Source: Candidatus Raymondbacteria bacterium RIFOXYA2_FULL_49_16
Lineage (GTDB): Bacteria; Fibrobacterota; OXYB2-FULL-49-7; XYB2-FULL-49-35
Length of the DNA: 64,000 bases
Direction: 5' to 3'
Assembly: GCA_001789205.1 (NCBI GenBank)
Contig: MFYT01000021.1
Coordinates: 53,723 to 117,722, forward strand
Part shown: positions 61,785 through 64,000 of the stretch, in pieces
Numbering within the stretch: the first letter of the stretch is position 1
Layout: every line of letters begins with the position of its first letter
Notes under the pieces: generated by a model
Told to the model about the DNA's origin: nothing
The model's input: the letters and a program-made list of their open reading frames with translations, nothing else
Database searches by the model: none
Position numbers and translations under genes: made by a program

Positions 61785-63197
61785 CTATGAAAAAAGCTCT
61801 TCCATCGTGACATGATGATGGAAAAATCCGCTTTCCTTGAGTGACCGATCCGGGCCGTACAGACTTATGAGCACTCGTTCAATGGTGTGACCCCTTGGCA
61901 GTTTCAGAAGCCCGCATTTCCTCTCAACTTCCGGAATAACCTTGGTCCCAATCGGATCCTTTGAATGCTTGATTTCACATACCGTAACCACTCTGTCCGC
62001 ACGCCGGTAGAGAAGATCTATCTGGAAACCGGAATCTCCCCTTTCAAAATAAGGGGAAACTGTCAGAACCTCATCCTGAAAACCCAATATCCTGGCAATT
62101 TTATCGGATTGTTTCAGGCAGAACCGCTCAAAGGCAAACCCCAGCCAGGATTGAAAACCTGGAGCGCAAAGGGTTTCAAATTTTTTCTGCGAATTGCTTT
62201 CGTGTATGGTCCTGATACAGGGGGACATGAATTTAAAATAAAAACACAAATATTCGTCAAAAAGCCGGTACTTCCTGAATTTAGTGTTGCTTGACCGGTC
62301 GAAAGGGACAAAAGAGCGGATAAACTCTGAGGTTTCGAGATTTTTCAGATACGACATTAGTCCGCCGCCGCTCGAAATTTTTATCTTTCGACCGAGTTCC
62401 ACGGCTGAGAATAATCCAGCCTGGAGCGTTTCCACGATATGCCGGTATACGGCGGTTTCCCGAAACTGGCTGTAAAAAATCCGATCCATTTCCTGGACCA
62501 TACCGCCCTGGGGTGTAAAACAAAGGCGATTAATGTTCTGATTGAATGACTTGTTCAGATCTATTTCTTCTAGATATTTCGGGACAGAGCCGAACACCAG
62601 AAGGTAGCGCAGAATCTCTTCCTGATCTCTTTTTCCTTGGAAGAATTTTTTTGCCTCTTCGGGTGCCAGGCCTTGTAACAGCAGTTCCAAGGTGATTCTT
62701 CCATATAACGCCTTGGAGGCAATTACCTTTTTTACCATAAATGAAGCAATGGACCCGCACAGAATCAGCATGACATTCTTGTCTTTCCAGCGGGTATCCC
62801 AATAATATTTAATGAGGCTGATCAGTGATGCACGCCCGCTGGCCATCCACTGTATTTCATCCAAAAAAAGAACAAGTTTTCCACCCCGTGTCGGGGCATT
62901 CACCACTTTTTCGGTGAGATACTGAAACACCTGTTCCCACGAGCTGAAAAGCATGTTTTTCAGGAAAGAATCGCTGGTTTGCTCCTGAAGTTGTTGTTTG
63001 AAATGGGCTATCTGCCGTGGCATCCGCTGACCTTCGATGGCTTCGAAGTGGCAATAGGCCGGTTTTTTCTTTGAAAATTCCCCGATGAGGCTGCTTTTGC
63101 CAATCCGGCGTCTCCCGTAAATTACGATCAGCTCGCTTTTCGTGGAATCGTATTTTTGGTTAAGCAGGTCGAGTTCGTGTTTTCGTCCGAAAAACAT
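61785..63197 (-). CDS. AAA+ ATPase with C-terminal DUF234 domain
   Basis: 470 aa from ATG 63197 with AAAGGAG upstream; the frame extends 8 codons further from a TTG. Walker A is YGRRRIGKSSL (about 27-37), Walker B LVLFLDEIQWM and a LILCGS sensor follows. The middle has the winged-helix region (FSAVELGRKIKISSGGGLMSYLKNLE). The C-terminal DUF234 nuclease-like domain shows FQIDLLYRRADRVVTVCEIKHSK with Asp, Glu and Lys in PD-(D/E)XK order. It is analogous in architecture to the DUF4143 ATPase at 8722-9867 but from a different family. It is flanked by direct repeats from the AraC gene, which suggests insertion. Four ATCCGCAAA half-sites lie upstream. Confidence 0.85.
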   Translation of the reverse strand: MFFGRKHELDLLNQKYDSTKSELIVIYGRRRIGKSSLIGEFSKKKPAYCHFEAIEGQRMPRQIAHFKQQLQEQTSDSFLKNMLFSSWEQVFQYLTEKVVNAPTRGGKLVLFLDEIQWMASGRASLISLIKYYWDTRWKDKNVMLILCGSIASFMVKKVIASKALYGRITLELLLQGLAPEEAKKFFQGKRDQEEILRYLLVFGSVPKYLEEIDLNKSFNQNINRLCFTPQGGMVQEMDRIFYSQFRETAVYRHIVETLQAGLFSAVELGRKIKISSGGGLMSYLKNLETSEFIRSFVPFDRSSNTKFRKYRLFDEYLCFYFKFMSPCIRTIHESNSQKKFETLCAPGFQSWLGFAFERFCLKQSDKIARILGFQDEVLTVSPYFERGDSGFQIDLLYRRADRVVTVCEIKHSKDPIGTKVIPEVERKCGLLKLPRGHTIERVLISLYGPDRSLKESGFFHHHVTMEELFS

Positions 63198-63212
63198 AGA
63201 CACTCCTTTCAC

Positions 63213-63308
63213 AATCCGCAAACAATGTTAAAATAAATATATTTGCGGATAATGGCAAATAAAAATCAATAATCCGCAAACAATACATAATGTACAATCT
63301 TTGCGGAT
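63213..63308. promoter_or_regulatory. Four alternating ATCCGCAAA half-sites upstream of the DUF234 ATPase
   Basis: ATCCGCAAA occurs at 63213-63221 and 63272-63280, and its reverse complement TTTGCGGAT at 63242-63250 and 63300-63308. Spacings between starts are 29, 30 and 28 bp, near three helical turns. The first copy is 16 bp from the ATPase start. An operator for an autoregulatory protein is the likely reading. The remaining sequence to 63554 holds the AraC fragment and no other gene. Confidence 0.6.
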
Positions 63309-63335
63309 TCGGACAAATATCAATATGTTCAAAAA

Positions 63336-63413
63336 CGGTTATCAATCGCTCTATGCGTTCAGTCTGGCGTTTAAAAAACGGTATGGCGTGCCGCCCCGCC
63401 AGTTCAGACAAAG
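63336..63413 (+). pseudogene. AraC-family gene fragment (duplicate of the 3' end at 61595-61672)
   Basis: A 78-bp piece encoding GYQSLYAFSLAFKKRYGVPP, the second DNA-binding helix and following loop of AraC proteins. There is no start, sensor or first helix-turn-helix upstream. About five substitutions separate it from the intact copy, so it is not a very recent duplication. It marks the far boundary of the ATPase cassette. Confidence 0.75.
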
Positions 63414-63554
63414 AAGTCGCGACAGTACACCGTTGAAACCTTTTTTTCCGACATAGAGGATTGTACACACTTTTTCTACATGTGACAGGTTTTGTCACAT
63501 CTCATCGTTATATTAATACGCGTACATTTCGTGAAATTTAACTGAAAGCGCGCG

Positions 63555-64000
63555 GTGCCATGTGATGTAATTCAGACCGTCCAGAAAGTTTATCGCCCGC
63601 GCGAACCTGATAATTCCCCTTTCTTCAAAGTCATAACCAGCCATTTTGAGGCATTTGAAAGGCTGTATCCGGAGAGGTTCCAGGGAAAATACGGCTTCTG
63701 GCGTCCGGTCATACGTTCGTCCCTCGATAAATTCCTGAAATGCGGGGACCTGAAAGAAGGCTTTGCCCGCATCCGCTGTCCTGATTGCGGCGAGGAATTC
63801 TTCGTAGCCTATTCCTGCCGCCAGAGGTCTTGCTGTCCCTCCTGCGACCAGAAAGGGCCCTTTTGCTGGGAATCTGACTTGTGGACGAGGTCATTGCCCA
63901 AATCCCCCACAGGCACCATACCCAAGCGTTTCCGTGGCTATTTCAGATATAAATCGGAAACTATTGATTGCAGTGTAAGAATAGAGGCCAATGACCATGA
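63555..64000 (+). pseudogene. IS91-type transposase, decayed and cut by the window end
   Basis: From a GTG at 63555 the frame reads VYRPREPDNSPFF, then YGFWRPVIRSSLDKFLKCGD and a zinc-binding stretch CPDCGEEFFVAYSCRQRSCC followed by PSCDQK, characteristic of the N-terminus of IS91/IS801-family (Y2 rolling-circle) transposases. After CPSCDQK the expected RALLLGIRLVDEVIAQIPHRH is found in another frame with an in-frame stop (TGA for Arg). The first frame then resumes with IPKRFRGYFRY, and the expected NRKLL after it is again shifted. Several indels therefore make it inactive. The element's ends are not visible. Confidence 0.82.

Noticed and set aside
1-64000. CRISPR array, rRNA or tRNA genes
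   Set aside because: No regularly spaced direct repeats of CRISPR size and no conserved rRNA or tRNA signatures were seen when reading the intergenic regions.

Overview
The window looks like a chromosome segment of an anaerobic, diderm (Gram-negative type) bacterium of the Fibrobacterota or a neighbouring lineage. The outer membrane is implied by a TonB-dependent receptor, a LolD-like ATPase and a barrel-like C-terminus. At least ten exported proteins end in a FlgD/Por-type sorting tail (NPFNP motif, then a PSG.Y turn, then a Lys-rich end). There is also a TIGR02147-family regulator paired with a lipoprotein, a family first described as a paralogous set in Fibrobacter succinogenes. No rRNA, tRNA or CRISPR array was recognised. 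The taxonomic call is inference from these families only.

Layout. (1) 1-8657, plus strand: the tail of a sorted protein, two paralogous Asp-box (sialidase-fold) exported proteins, a TonB-dependent receptor, and an FtsX-type permease with its ATPase. (2) 8722-9867, minus: an AAA+/DUF4143 ATPase behind an array of short half-sites. (3) 10082-12830: an ECF sigma factor, a membrane zinc-finger anti-sigma factor and an exported caspase-like protein, all overlapping. (4) 15254-12848, minus: TIGR02147 regulator, lipoprotein, sorted protein. (5) 15528-19280: a four-gene Opp/Dpp-type ABC importer without a binding protein, convergent with an M55 D-aminopeptidase and followed by a GntR-type regulator. 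(6) 29536-21327, minus: two beta-helix exported proteins, a GH2-like hydrolase lacking the jelly-roll domain, and threonine dehydrogenase plus 2-amino-3-ketobutyrate CoA ligase. (7) 51532-30864, minus: a large locus of two-module alpha/beta-hydrolases, FnIII-like/esterase proteins, a propeller-like protein, a SIS isomerase, an SSS transporter, a PIG-L deacetylase, a sulfatase and a 4Fe-4S protein, headed by a GntR/LacI-type regulator. (8) 51716-57496, plus: EtfB, EtfA and FAD-linked D-lactate/glycolate dehydrogenase, an unknown propeller-like protein and a second copy of the regulator. (9) 57524-64000: two Gfo/Idh/MocA oxidoreductases, a small-protein/DUF6036 pair, an AraC regulator, an AAA+/DUF234 ATPase bracketed by a duplicated AraC fragment, and a decayed IS91-type transposase.

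How the genes may work together. Region 7 reads as a catabolic locus for an acylated and probably sulfated, N-acylated glycoconjugate. The exported esterases remove acyl groups outside the cell and the symporter imports the product. The deacetylase, sulfatase and isomerase carry no signal peptide, so they would act in the cytoplasm. The paired regulators and clustered TATACCA boxes connect this locus with the ETF/dehydrogenase operon, which may oxidise a 2-hydroxyacid released from the substrate or formed in fermentation. This model is inference.

The most unusual items are: the tandem alpha/beta-hydrolase family whose second module has Asp in the nucleophile elbow; a 166-bp inverted-repeat element inserted exactly at the stop codon of the one family member lacking a sorting tail; low-complexity repeats captured in frame at the same loop of two sorting tails; the sigma/anti-sigma/caspase operon; and the ATPase cassette flanked by an AraC 3' duplication.
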